From: Flavobacteriales bacterium
GTDB lineage: Bacteria > Bacteroidota > Bacteroidia > Flavobacteriales_F > PHOS-HE28
NCBI GenBank assembly: GCA_016713875.1
Contig: JADJOI010000003.1
Coordinates: forward strand, 1,364,001-1,428,000
Direction of reading: 5' to 3'
Length of the DNA: 64,000 bases
The notes beneath the pieces are model-generated. The model saw only the letters and a list, made by a program, of their open reading frames with translations. It had not been told where the DNA came from and searched no databases. Positions within the stretch are counted from its first letter, which is position 1, and every line of letters begins with the position of its first letter. Both the position numbers and the translations under genes were made by a program. Shown here in pieces: positions 54,999 through 62,710 of this stretch.

Positions 54999-56174
54999 AT
55001 GAACCGCTCCACCACCCTGCTGATCGGCTGCACGACCCTCTTCTTCGCCTGTAGTGAAGGCCCTGGCACGGACCAGGACGCGGACGGGTCGGGCTCATCC
55101 ATGAGCGCACTGGAAGCGCGCGTGGCCGCGCTCACCGGGAACCCGATGGCGGCCGAGCAGCCCGACGGGTACGACGTGGAGGACCCCGCCGGCGCCCCGA
55201 GCGGAAGCACCTCCGGTGCGACGCGCACCTACACGCTGAACGGCACGGCCTTCAACATGCCGCTCGCCCAGCTCGAGCTGCCGGCGCACTGGCAGGTGCG
55301 GGGCATGGAGACCGGGAACTGGACCGTGACCGGTCCGGTGAAGGTGCAGCAGGGATCGCCGATGAACTTCAGCTATGCTGGTGGGCAGCTGGGCCGCTTC
55401 AACCAGGCCAACAACGTGCCGATGCGCGCGCCGATCACGCCCGATCAGGTGGTGATGCAGGACCTGGTGCCATACTTCCGCCAGCAGGGGTATGAACTCA
55501 TCGGCCACCGCTCCCTGCCGGAGGTTGCGCGGGTGAACCAACGCTTCATGGACAACCTGTACTCCGTGGGGCAGGCGCAGCGCATCTGCCAGGCCGACCT
55601 GAGCGAGTGGCGCCGCGGCGACGACCGCCTGGCGGTGGTGATGAGCTGGTTCAGCATCGCCGGCAACGAGCTGGTGAACTGGGGCTACAACACCACGGCG
55701 CTGCAAGCCCCGTCCGGCCGGTACGAAGCGGAGCGCGATGGCCTGCTGAACGGCTTCGCCAGTGTGCGCTACAACCCGGCCTACTTCGCGGCCTACGCGC
55801 AAAGCGAACAGCAGAAGGAGCAGCAGAGCTGGTCCGCGCACAACGCCCGGATGCGCAGCAGGCAGGCCGCCTTCGATGCGCAGCAGGCCGCACACCGCGA
55901 CCGGGTGAACTCCGTGAACGACGCCATCATGGGCACCTGGAACAACACCAGCGCCACCATGGACCGCATGCACGAGGCCACCATCGACGGGATCCGGGGC
56001 GAGCAGAACGCGTGGAACCCCAACACCGGTGCGATGGGCAAGGTGGAGTCCGGCTACCAGAACTACTGGGTGAACAGCGACGGGCAGTACTTCGGGACCA
56101 ACGACGTCAACTACGACCCCAACGCGAACGGGCAGTGGGTGGGCCAGTGGCAGCAGATGTCCACCGAGCCCTGA
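54999..56174 (+). CDS. lipoprotein of unknown function
   Basis: A 391-residue predicted lipoprotein (leader ending LFFACSEG). A linker rich in Gly/Ser/Asp is followed by a globular part containing LPAHWQVRGMETGNW, a helical stretch rich in Gln and Ala (QSEQQKEQQSWSAHNARM) and Asn/Gln/Tyr-rich repeats at the end (NYWVNSDGQYFGTNDVNYD). No named family recognised. Start ATG 54999. Confidence 0.65.
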   Translation: MNRSTTLLIGCTTLFFACSEGPGTDQDADGSGSSMSALEARVAALTGNPMAAEQPDGYDVEDPAGAPSGSTSGATRTYTLNGTAFNMPLAQLELPAHWQVRGMETGNWTVTGPVKVQQGSPMNFSYAGGQLGRFNQANNVPMRAPITPDQVVMQDLVPYFRQQGYELIGHRSLPEVARVNQRFMDNLYSVGQAQRICQADLSEWRRGDDRLAVVMSWFSIAGNELVNWGYNTTALQAPSGRYEAERDGLLNGFASVRYNPAYFAAYAQSEQQKEQQSWSAHNARMRSRQAAFDAQQAAHRDRVNSVNDAIMGTWNNTSATMDRMHEATIDGIRGEQNAWNPNTGAMGKVESGYQNYWVNSDGQYFGTNDVNYDPNANGQWVGQWQQMSTEP

Positions 56175-56234
56175 GCGGGACGCGGACCGCCTGAGGGGCC
56201 GCTGCGAAGGTTCTGGGAATGACCGTGGGCTCCC

Positions 56235-56242
56235 GACCTTCG
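56235..56242 (+). promoter_or_regulatory. -7 promoter box GACCTTCG
   Basis: Near-consensus box ending four bases before the DUF2461 ATG. Confidence 0.45.
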
Positions 56243-56246
56243 CCGC

Positions 56247-56939
56247 ATGCCCGACGCACGATCGACCGTCATCGCGAAGTCCACCCTCGGCTTCCTGGCG
56301 GACCTGGACGCGCACAACGAGAAGAGCTGGTTCGAGGCGAACAAAGGGCGCTACGCCGCAGCGCACGCCAACATGGTGGCCTTCGCCGACGTGCTGCTGG
56401 ACCGCATGCGGGCGCACGACAAGCTGAGCACACCCAGCGGCGCGAAGAGCCTGATGCGCATCCACACGGACCAGCGCTTCCACAAGGGTCGCCCGCCGTA
56501 CGCCCCGCGCTTCGGCGGCCGGTTGGTGCGCGTGAAGCCGGGGTTGCGCGGCGGCTATTTCTTCCGCATCCAGCCGGGCGGCCGCTCGCACGTCACCTGC
56601 GGCTTCATGGGTCCTGAACCCGATGACCTGCGGCTGATCCGGCAGGACATCGCCTACGACCACGACACCTGGAGAAGGATCTTGCGGGGTCGGAACCTGC
56701 GCACCCAGCTGGGCGAACTCTTCGGGGAGGAACTGGCCACCGTACCGCGCGGCTTTGCCAAGGACCATCCGTTGGCCGACCTGTTGCGGAAGAAGCAGTT
56801 CCTCCTGCGTCGCCCCTTCAGCGATACCGAGGTCCTCGCACCGGGCTTTCTGGACGAGGTGGTGAAGACCTACCGGGCGGTACGGCCCTGGTTCGACCAC
56901 ATGACCGAGGTGCTCACCACCGACGCCAACGGCGCGTGA
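56247..56939 (+). CDS. DUF2461 family protein
   Basis: A 230-residue DUF2461 (TIGR02453) protein: FLADLDAHNEKSWFEANKGRY, MRIHTDQRFHKGRPPYAPRFG, GYFFRIQPGGRSHVTCGF, and PRGFAKDHPLADLLRKKQFL are the family landmarks. Activity unknown. Full length for the family. Confidence 0.9.
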   Translation: MPDARSTVIAKSTLGFLADLDAHNEKSWFEANKGRYAAAHANMVAFADVLLDRMRAHDKLSTPSGAKSLMRIHTDQRFHKGRPPYAPRFGGRLVRVKPGLRGGYFFRIQPGGRSHVTCGFMGPEPDDLRLIRQDIAYDHDTWRRILRGRNLRTQLGELFGEELATVPRGFAKDHPLADLLRKKQFLLRRPFSDTEVLAPGFLDEVVKTYRAVRPWFDHMTEVLTTDANGA

Positions 56940-56956
56940 ATCCGAACGACCCGCCG

Positions 56957-57443
56957 ATGGACCCCCGCGCCGAAGCCCTGATCCGCGAGCTGGACCTACG
57001 CCCCCATCCCGAGGGAGGCCACTACCGCGAACTCCATCGCTCCCCGCTCCTCGTGGACCCACAGGATGGTCGCAGTGCGCGTGCTGCGCTCACCACCATC
57101 TACTTCCTGTTGCCGGCATCGGAGGTCAGCCGCTGGCACCGCGTCACCAGCGATGAGGTGTGGCACCACCTGGAAGGCGCATCGCTGGAACTGCTGGAGA
57201 GCGACCCGGAGCTCCATCACGTGGAGCGGTGCGGGCTCGGTCCCTTGAGGGACGGGGTTGAGCCCGGAAGTGGTGGTGCCACCGGGACATTGGCAGGCGG
57301 CCCGCAGCACCGGAGCCTTCACGCTGGTGGCCTGCGTGGTGGGCCCGGGCTTCGACTTCGCGGACTTCGTGATGCTGCGCGATCGGCAGGAGGTCGCCCG
57401 GCAGCTTCGGCAGCGTCAACCTGGTCACCTCGACCTGCTCTGA
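56957..57443 (+). pseudogene. DUF985 cupin gene with a frameshift
   Basis: Residues LIRELDLRPHPEGGHYRE, TIYFLLPASEVSRWHRV and EVWHHLEGASLELL are a typical DUF985 cupin N half. At GPLRDG the frame shifts: GGGG at 57254-57257 needs one base fewer for the next frame, which continues LSPEVVVPPGHWQAAR, GAFTLVACVVGPGFDF and ends at 57443. The remainder is intact, so this is either a very recent mutation or a one-base sequence error. A GTG at 56936 overlaps the previous stop and is an alternative start. Confidence 0.8.
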
Positions 57444-57452
57444 ACCGGCCGT

Positions 57453-57803
57453 TCAGGCCTTGCGCACGTAGATGCTCTTGAGGCCCATGGCCCCGAAGCC
57501 CTCGATCTTGCAATCGATGTCGTGCCCGGCGTTGGCGCCACCGTCCACCAACCGGATGCCCTTCACCTTGGTGCCCGCCTTCACCGGCTTGGGCATGCCT
57601 TTCACGGGCAGGTCCTTGATCACCACCACATCATCGCCATCCTGAAGCACGGTGCCGTTCGCATCCTTGATCACCGGACCGGCGTTGGCCGCGGCCACCT
57701 CCTCGGGGTTCCACTCATGGCCGCACTCGCCGCACATCCACGAGGAGCCGGTAGGGTACGTGATGGCGGAGCGGCACTCGGGACAGGGATGGTTCTCGGA
57801 CAT
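57453..57803 (-). CDS. PhnA/YjdM family zinc-ribbon protein
   Basis: A 116-residue protein. The N-terminal zinc ribbon has CPECRSAITY and CGECGHEW; the C-terminal PhnA domain reads DANGTVLQDGDDVVVIKDLP and GGANAGHDIDCKIEGFGAM. The family was named from the phosphonate operon but is not required for phosphonate use; its role is unclear. A TACCTTCG box at 57811-57818 lies seven bases before the ATG. Confidence 0.9.
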   Translation of the reverse strand: MSENHPCPECRSAITYPTGSSWMCGECGHEWNPEEVAAANAGPVIKDANGTVLQDGDDVVVIKDLPVKGMPKPVKAGTKVKGIRLVDGGANAGHDIDCKIEGFGAMGLKSIYVRKA

Positions 57804-57860
57804 GATGGCGCGAAGGTACCCGGTCGGTGGGTGGCGTGCCGCACGCCTTGAACGCGCGCT

Positions 57861-57995
57861 TCAGCGCTTGCCGAGGAGCTCGCGCAGCAGGTAGCCCAGC
57901 ACCGCCAGCAGGAACACGATGTTCACGATCCGGGCGAACGGAGGCGCGCCTTCGGGCCATAGCTGGCCCAGGAGCACGACCGCGTTGAGCAACAC
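57861..57995 (-). CDS. small two-helix membrane protein, start uncertain
   Basis: The frame encodes AKTFLIILVLLNAVVLL, a PPFARI loop and a second helix ending LLRELLGKR. No ATG is in this frame near the start; the ATG that follows a CATCTTCG box is one base out of frame. GTG 57995 would start inside helix 1. A one-base deletion after the ATG or a non-standard start is possible. Confidence 0.4.
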   Translation of the reverse strand: MLLNAVVLLGQLWPEGAPPFARIVNIVFLLAVLGYLLRELLGKR

Positions 57996-58122
57996 CAGGA
58001 TGATGAGGAAGGTCTTCGCATGGTCCGAAGATGGTCGATCTCGCCGAGTCCAATGGCCCGTGCGGCGATCGAGCGGTATGGGTCCTGCACAACAGCGCCG
58101 GCAGCGACCGCGTTGAGCGGAC

Positions 58123-58242
58123 ATGAGGTCCCTTCTCGCCCTCCTCAGCCTGGTGCTGCTGCTTTCCGCCTGTGCCGGCGCCGGTCGGGTCCGCAAGTGC
58201 GATGGTCACCGAGGGACCCGGGTGCCGATGGGGACGCTCTGA
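58123..58242 (+). CDS. 39-residue lipoprotein
   Basis: ATG 58123 to TGA 58240-58242: a leader with lipobox LLLSAC followed by a short Arg/Lys/Cys tail (KCDGHRGTRVPMGTL). Very short lipoproteins of this type occur near other genes in Bacteroidota. Not listed by size-limited gene finders. Confidence 0.5.
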   Translation: MRSLLALLSLVLLLSACAGAGRVRKCDGHRGTRVPMGTL

Positions 58243-58363
58243 CGCGCATCGCGAGGCCAACGCTTCAGCCCTCCGAGGGCCGGTCCTCTTCCGGAACGGA
58301 CCCTTCCCCAGCCTCGGTCGCGCCGCAACGCGTGCATCGAGGACCTTTCCCCTCCCTCATCCC

Positions 58364-59476
58364 ATGCCCATGAAGCAGTTCTTCGCGATCCTCGGCGTTG
58401 GTCTGGCCTCAGCAGGGCTCGGCCAGGAGGACGGCATCTATGTGTGCGACGCCGGCAACTTCCAGGCCCCGCCCTGGCGGATCCTGCGGTACGGGCTGGA
58501 TGGTCAGTCACCGGTGGACTTCATCACGGACAGTTTGAACTGGCCGCAGGACATCCTGTTCCTGGAGGACAGCAACGCGGTGCTGATCAGCAACCTTGGC
58601 AGCGGCTCGATCGATCGGTACGACGCCACCACCGGAGCATACCACTCCGTGTTCGCCGCCGGCATCGCCGGGCCCACCCGCATGCGCATCGGGCCGGACG
58701 GATCGCTGTACGTGCTGCAATGGAGCGGCAACGGACGCGTGCGACGGTATGCGCTCGACGGCGACTACCTGGGCGAGTTCACCACGGTGGGCGTGCCGCA
58801 GAGCATTGGGCTCGAATGGGATGCCGATGGCCACCTGTACGTGTCATCCTACTCGCAGGACCTGGTGCGGCATTTCGATGAACAGGGCAACGACCTCGGT
58901 GTCTTCATCAACTCGGGCTTGGTGGGCCCCACGAACATCTGGGCGGACAGCGACAGCACCTTTCTGGTGGCCGACTACGATGGCGGTGCGGTGAAGCGGT
59001 TCGCCGCGGACGGCAGCTCCCTCGGCGTGTTCATCGGCGGGCTGGGCCAGACGGAGGGGTACGCGGTCCTCCCGGATGGGTCGCTGCTCCTCGGGAACGG
59101 GGCCGATCACTCGGTGAAGCGCTTCGCTCCGGATGGGAGCTACCTGGAGGACCTCATCGCCAGCGGTTCAGGCGGGCTGCTCAATCCCAATGCGATCGTG
59201 GTGCGCGGGACACCATTCGTGGGCCAGCTGGAGAACCCGGCTGCGGCGCCATTGCTGCTGGTCACCCCCACCTCCGGAACGCGGTTCACGGTGATCCTGG
59301 ATCGGGCCGGAGAGCTGGAAGGGATACGGGTGCTGACCGTGGAAGGATCCGTGATCACATCCTTGAAGGGTTTTGACTGGGATGCCGGCTCGATAGCGAG
59401 AGGCCCCTATATGATCGAAGCGCGGTGGAGGGACGGAAGCACGGCCACCCGACGGGTGGTGGTCGCCGGCCGATGA
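58364..59476 (+). CDS. secreted NHL/SMP-30-type beta-propeller protein
   Basis: A 370-residue exported protein: signal peptide ending GLGQ, then propeller blades with WPQDILFLEDSNAVLISN, PTRMRIGPDGSLYVLQW, LEWDADGHLYVSSY and similar NHL-like strands, and a short C-terminal beta domain that may be a divergent T9SS sorting domain. Probably a surface or periplasmic binding protein. A GACCTTTC box at 58342-58349 lies 14 bases before the ATG. Confidence 0.75.
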   Translation: MPMKQFFAILGVGLASAGLGQEDGIYVCDAGNFQAPPWRILRYGLDGQSPVDFITDSLNWPQDILFLEDSNAVLISNLGSGSIDRYDATTGAYHSVFAAGIAGPTRMRIGPDGSLYVLQWSGNGRVRRYALDGDYLGEFTTVGVPQSIGLEWDADGHLYVSSYSQDLVRHFDEQGNDLGVFINSGLVGPTNIWADSDSTFLVADYDGGAVKRFAADGSSLGVFIGGLGQTEGYAVLPDGSLLLGNGADHSVKRFAPDGSYLEDLIASGSGGLLNPNAIVVRGTPFVGQLENPAAAPLLLVTPTSGTRFTVILDRAGELEGIRVLTVEGSVITSLKGFDWDAGSIARGPYMIEARWRDGSTATRRVVVAGR

Positions 59477-59545
59477 GAACACCGTCCGGGCCTTGCAGTT
59501 CCGGCATGTGGAACGAATGGTCACCGCGGCCGATCGACGGCCGGA

Positions 59546-59553
59546 TACCTTCA
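59546..59553 (+). promoter_or_regulatory. -7 promoter box TACCTTCA
   Basis: Box ending four bases before the DinB-family ATG at 59558. Confidence 0.5.
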
Positions 59554-59557
59554 CCCC

Positions 59558-60067
59558 ATGGACCGTTCCAACCTCTTCGCCCAGCTCGAACGGCACGCGG
59601 CGGTGTTCCGCGGGCTGCTCACCGACCTCGGCACGGACGAGGCCACCTGGAAACCCGCTCCCGGATCGTGGTGCGCCCTGGAAGTGGCCTGTCATCTGCT
59701 GGACGAGGAGCGGGAGGACTTCCGCGCGCGGCTGCGCAGCACGCTGGAAACGCCGGAAGCCCCGTGGCCGAAGATCGATCCACCGGCGTGGGTGATCGAG
59801 CGCCGCTACCTGGAACAGGACCTTGCCGCCGTTCTGGACGCCTTCCTCGCCGAGCGCGCCGCCTCGCTCACCTGGCTGCGGGCCCAGGACCGGGCGCATT
59901 GGGACAACGCCTACATCCATCCGAAAGTGGGCCCGGTGAGCTGCGCGCTGCTGCTCACGAACTGGGTGGCGCACGACCTGCACCACATCCGGCAGCTGAT
60001 CAACCTCGGCTACGCCCGGCTGAAAGCGAACGCGACCGTGCCCCTGGATTACGCGGGAACGTGGTAG
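59558..60067 (+). CDS. DinB family protein
   Basis: A 169-residue DinB superfamily protein with WCALEVACHLLDEEREDF, a middle helix region and VAHDLHHIRQL; the conserved histidines would bind metal. It is a different subfamily from the DinB-like gene at 8.5 kb. Substrate unknown. Confidence 0.85.
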   Translation: MDRSNLFAQLERHAAVFRGLLTDLGTDEATWKPAPGSWCALEVACHLLDEEREDFRARLRSTLETPEAPWPKIDPPAWVIERRYLEQDLAAVLDAFLAERAASLTWLRAQDRAHWDNAYIHPKVGPVSCALLLTNWVAHDLHHIRQLINLGYARLKANATVPLDYAGTW

Positions 60068-60092
60068 GTTCGGGTCACCGAACGCCCGACCC

Positions 60093-60494
60093 ATGTCACC
60101 CCTCCTGCGGAACATCCTGGCCGTCGTGGCCGGTATCGGCACCTGCCTGCTGCTCAACGGGCTCATGCTGGACCTGCTCATGCGCCTGATCCCGCCACCG
60201 GCCGGGTTCGATCCGAACACACCGTCCACCTACACCCTGCTGGAGGCGCGGCATTTCATCGCCCCCTTCCTCGCCCATGCCGTGCCTTCGCTGATCGGCG
60301 GCTTTCTGGCCGCCCGGCTGGCCGCCACACGCCCGATGACCTTCGCGCTGGTGGTGGGTGGAATGCACCTCCTTGGAGGCATCGCGGCCGCCTTCATGAT
60401 CCCTGCTCCCATGTGGTTCATCGCGCTGGACCTGACCGTGGCCTACCTCCCGATGGCGTGGGTGGGCGGGCGACTGGCCGGAGTTCGGCGCTGA
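60093..60494 (+). CDS. four-helix membrane protein
   Basis: 133 residues, four hydrophobic segments, short loops, with a conserved-looking LIPPPAGFDP loop after the first helix. Resembles small uncharacterised Bacteroidota membrane proteins. A TAGGTTCG box (60065-60072) overlaps the end of the DinB gene. Confidence 0.7.
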   Translation: MSPLLRNILAVVAGIGTCLLLNGLMLDLLMRLIPPPAGFDPNTPSTYTLLEARHFIAPFLAHAVPSLIGGFLAARLAATRPMTFALVVGGMHLLGGIAAAFMIPAPMWFIALDLTVAYLPMAWVGGRLAGVRR

Positions 60495-60599
60495 AGCGAC
60501 CCTCCTTCGGATCCCGGGAGCCTTCGGCGATCGTCGGAGCGGACCTCCTGTGTCGCATCTTCGCGCCACAACGGCCACACGGTCGTTCCTCCCTCAGCG

Positions 60600-60980
60600 A
60601 TGAAACGATCGATCCACCTCGACGAGAAGCTGGAAGGTTCCAGCCCCTTCACGGCCGCCGTGGAGGCCAACGGCTTTGTCTTCATCAGCGGCCAGATCGC
60701 CTCGGTGAAAGGCACCCGCACCGTCATCACTGACAACATCACCAAGGAGGCCGAACAGGTGATGGCGAACATCGGCGAGATCCTGGCGGCCGCCGGGCTC
60801 ACCTACGACGACCTGGTGAAGTGCACCATCTACCTCACGAACCTACAGTACTACACGGCGGTGAGCACGGTGTACCAGGCCTGTTTCAAGGGCGATCTGC
60901 CGGCGCGCGAGACCGTGGGCGTGAAGGAGCTGCCGCGCGGCGCCAACGTGGAGATCAGCGGCATCGCCGTGAAGCGTTGA
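60600..60980 (+). CDS. RidA family deaminase
   Basis: A 126-residue RidA/YjgF protein that hydrolyses reactive enamine/imine intermediates of pyridoxal enzymes. FVFISGQIAS, ANIGEILAAAGLTYDDLVK and RGANVEISGIA contain the trimer-site Arg and the other conserved residues. Family length is about 125-130. Confidence 0.9.
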   Translation: MKRSIHLDEKLEGSSPFTAAVEANGFVFISGQIASVKGTRTVITDNITKEAEQVMANIGEILAAAGLTYDDLVKCTIYLTNLQYYTAVSTVYQACFKGDLPARETVGVKELPRGANVEISGIAVKR

Positions 60981-61041
60981 CGGGCCTCGTCCGTACAGTA
61001 CCCGCGCCAGCTGACCCCGGGCCCGTCCCGCTTCCATCCGA

Positions 61042-61648
61042 ATGGACCCCGGAGAACAGGCCGCCCGGATCTTCGACCGGTAGGCGGCACGGTATGCCGC
61101 CAAGTACGCGGACGTCGGCCGGTACAGCCCATCGCTGGACGCGTACTTGGACCTTCTGCCCGCCGGGGCTGACGTGCTTGAACTCGCCTGCGGGCCAGGC
61201 AACGTCACTAGGCATCTGCTGGGTCGCCGGCCCGACCTGAAGTAGTCGTTCTTCACCACCATCAGCCGGTCGCCCGCGAACAGCTCCCCCTGGCCACCTT
61301 CGAGCGGATGGACCAACGGGCGATGCGGACCCTGGGGCGCCGGTTCCACGGCATCGTGTGCGCCTCGGTCTGCCCTACTTGAACGCCGGTGAGGCCACGG
61401 CCCTGATCGCCGACGCCGCCGCGGTGCTCCGGCCCGGAGGCGCCCTTTACCTCAGCACCATGGAGGAAGTGTCTGCCCGCCGCGCGTGGGAAGGCCCTAC
61501 GGACCATGAGCGCATCCTTATGCACGACCACGCCGGATCCGATCTGGTGAGCGGCCTGCAGGTGCGCCACACCTGACGGAGCAGCTACGTGGACGCCAAC
61601 GGGAGGTCCGTCACCGATCCGATGCAGGTGGCGCAGCACGCCGTGTGA
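61042..61648 (+). pseudogene. decayed class I SAM methyltransferase
   Basis: From ATG 61042 the frame reads a methyltransferase start (ARIFDR, stop, AARYAAKYADVG) with the SAM motif VLELACGPGNVTRHLL, then another stop after PDLK. Homology resumes in a shifted frame around 61358 (GLPYLNAGEATALIADAA, PGGALYLSTMEE) and again after a stop at 61574. At least three stops and one frameshift make it a clear pseudogene. Confidence 0.88.
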
Positions 61649-61655
61649 GCGATCC

Positions 61656-61663
61656 CATCTTTG
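61656..61663 (+). promoter_or_regulatory. -7 promoter box CATCTTTG
   Basis: Close to TAnnTTTG, ending six bases before the oxidoreductase ATG; a TTG inside it is not a start. Confidence 0.4.
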
Positions 61664-61669
61664 CGCCCC

Positions 61670-62704
61670 ATGGAGTTCGGCATCTACACCTTCGTCGACC
61701 ACACGCCCGATCCCGTCACCGGCGAGCGCATCACCGCACAACAGCGCCACGTCCAGCTGTTGGAGGAGGCCGAGCTGGCCGACCGCCTGGGGCTGGACGT
61801 GTTCGCCATCGGCGAGCACCACCGCGAGGACTTCATCGCCAGCGCGCCCGCCGTGCTGCTCGGGGCCATCGCCGCCCGCACCACGCGCATCCGGTTGAGC
61901 AGCGCCGTCACGGTGCTCAGCAGCGAGGATCCCGTGCGCGTGTTCCAGCAGTACGCCACGCTCGACCTGCTCAGTGGCGGGCGTGCAGAGATCATGGCCG
62001 GCCGCGGGTCCTTCACCGAGTCGTTCCCGCTGTTCGGGTACGACCTGAAGGACTACGACACGCTCTTCAGCGAGAAGCTGGCCATGCTGCTGGAGATCCG
62101 GAAGGGCGAGCACCTCACCTGGAAGGGGCGGCACACGCCCACGATCGAAGGCCGCGGCGTATACCCACGCGCCGTACAGGAGCCGCTGCCCGTGTGGGTG
62201 GCCGTGGGCGGCACGCCGGAGAGCGCCGTCCGTGCGGCCGCGTTGGGGCTGCCCATGACGCTCGCCATCATCGGGGGCGACCCGGCGCGGTTCAAGCCCT
62301 TCACCGACCTGTACCGGAAGGCCTGGCAGCAGGCGGGCCATCCGAAGGAACGCTTCCAGCTGGGCATCGGGTCGCACGGCTTCATCGCCGACAGCTTCGA
62401 GGAGGCGGCCGAGCTCACCTGGCCGCGCTACGCCATGCAGATGGGCCGCATTGGCAAGGAGCGTGGCTGGGGTCCTGTGGGCCGGCCGCAGTTCGACTTC
62501 GAGGTGTCGCCCCAGGGGGCCATGCTGCTCGGCGATCCGGAGACCGTGGCGCGCAAGATCATCCGTGAGCAGGAGCTGTTCGGCTTCACCCGCTTCTGCC
62601 TACAGTTCAGCGTGGGCAGCATGCCGCACGACAAGCTGCTCCGCTGCATTGAGCTCTACGCCACCGAGGTGGTGCCCCGCGTGAAGGCGGCCGTGGGGGC
62701 GTGA
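61670..62704 (+). CDS. LLM-class flavin-dependent oxidoreductase
   Basis: A 344-residue bacterial luciferase-like monooxygenase. FGIYTFVDHTPDP, VFAIGEHHREDF, TTRIRLSSAVTVLSS and EIMAGRGSFTESFPLFGY are characteristic of this flavin- or F420-type fold. Substrate unknown. The next gene on the other strand ends seven bases later. Confidence 0.9.
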   Translation: MEFGIYTFVDHTPDPVTGERITAQQRHVQLLEEAELADRLGLDVFAIGEHHREDFIASAPAVLLGAIAARTTRIRLSSAVTVLSSEDPVRVFQQYATLDLLSGGRAEIMAGRGSFTESFPLFGYDLKDYDTLFSEKLAMLLEIRKGEHLTWKGRHTPTIEGRGVYPRAVQEPLPVWVAVGGTPESAVRAAALGLPMTLAIIGGDPARFKPFTDLYRKAWQQAGHPKERFQLGIGSHGFIADSFEEAAELTWPRYAMQMGRIGKERGWGPVGRPQFDFEVSPQGAMLLGDPETVARKIIREQELFGFTRFCLQFSVGSMPHDKLLRCIELYATEVVPRVKAAVGA

Positions 62705-62710
62705 TCGCCT

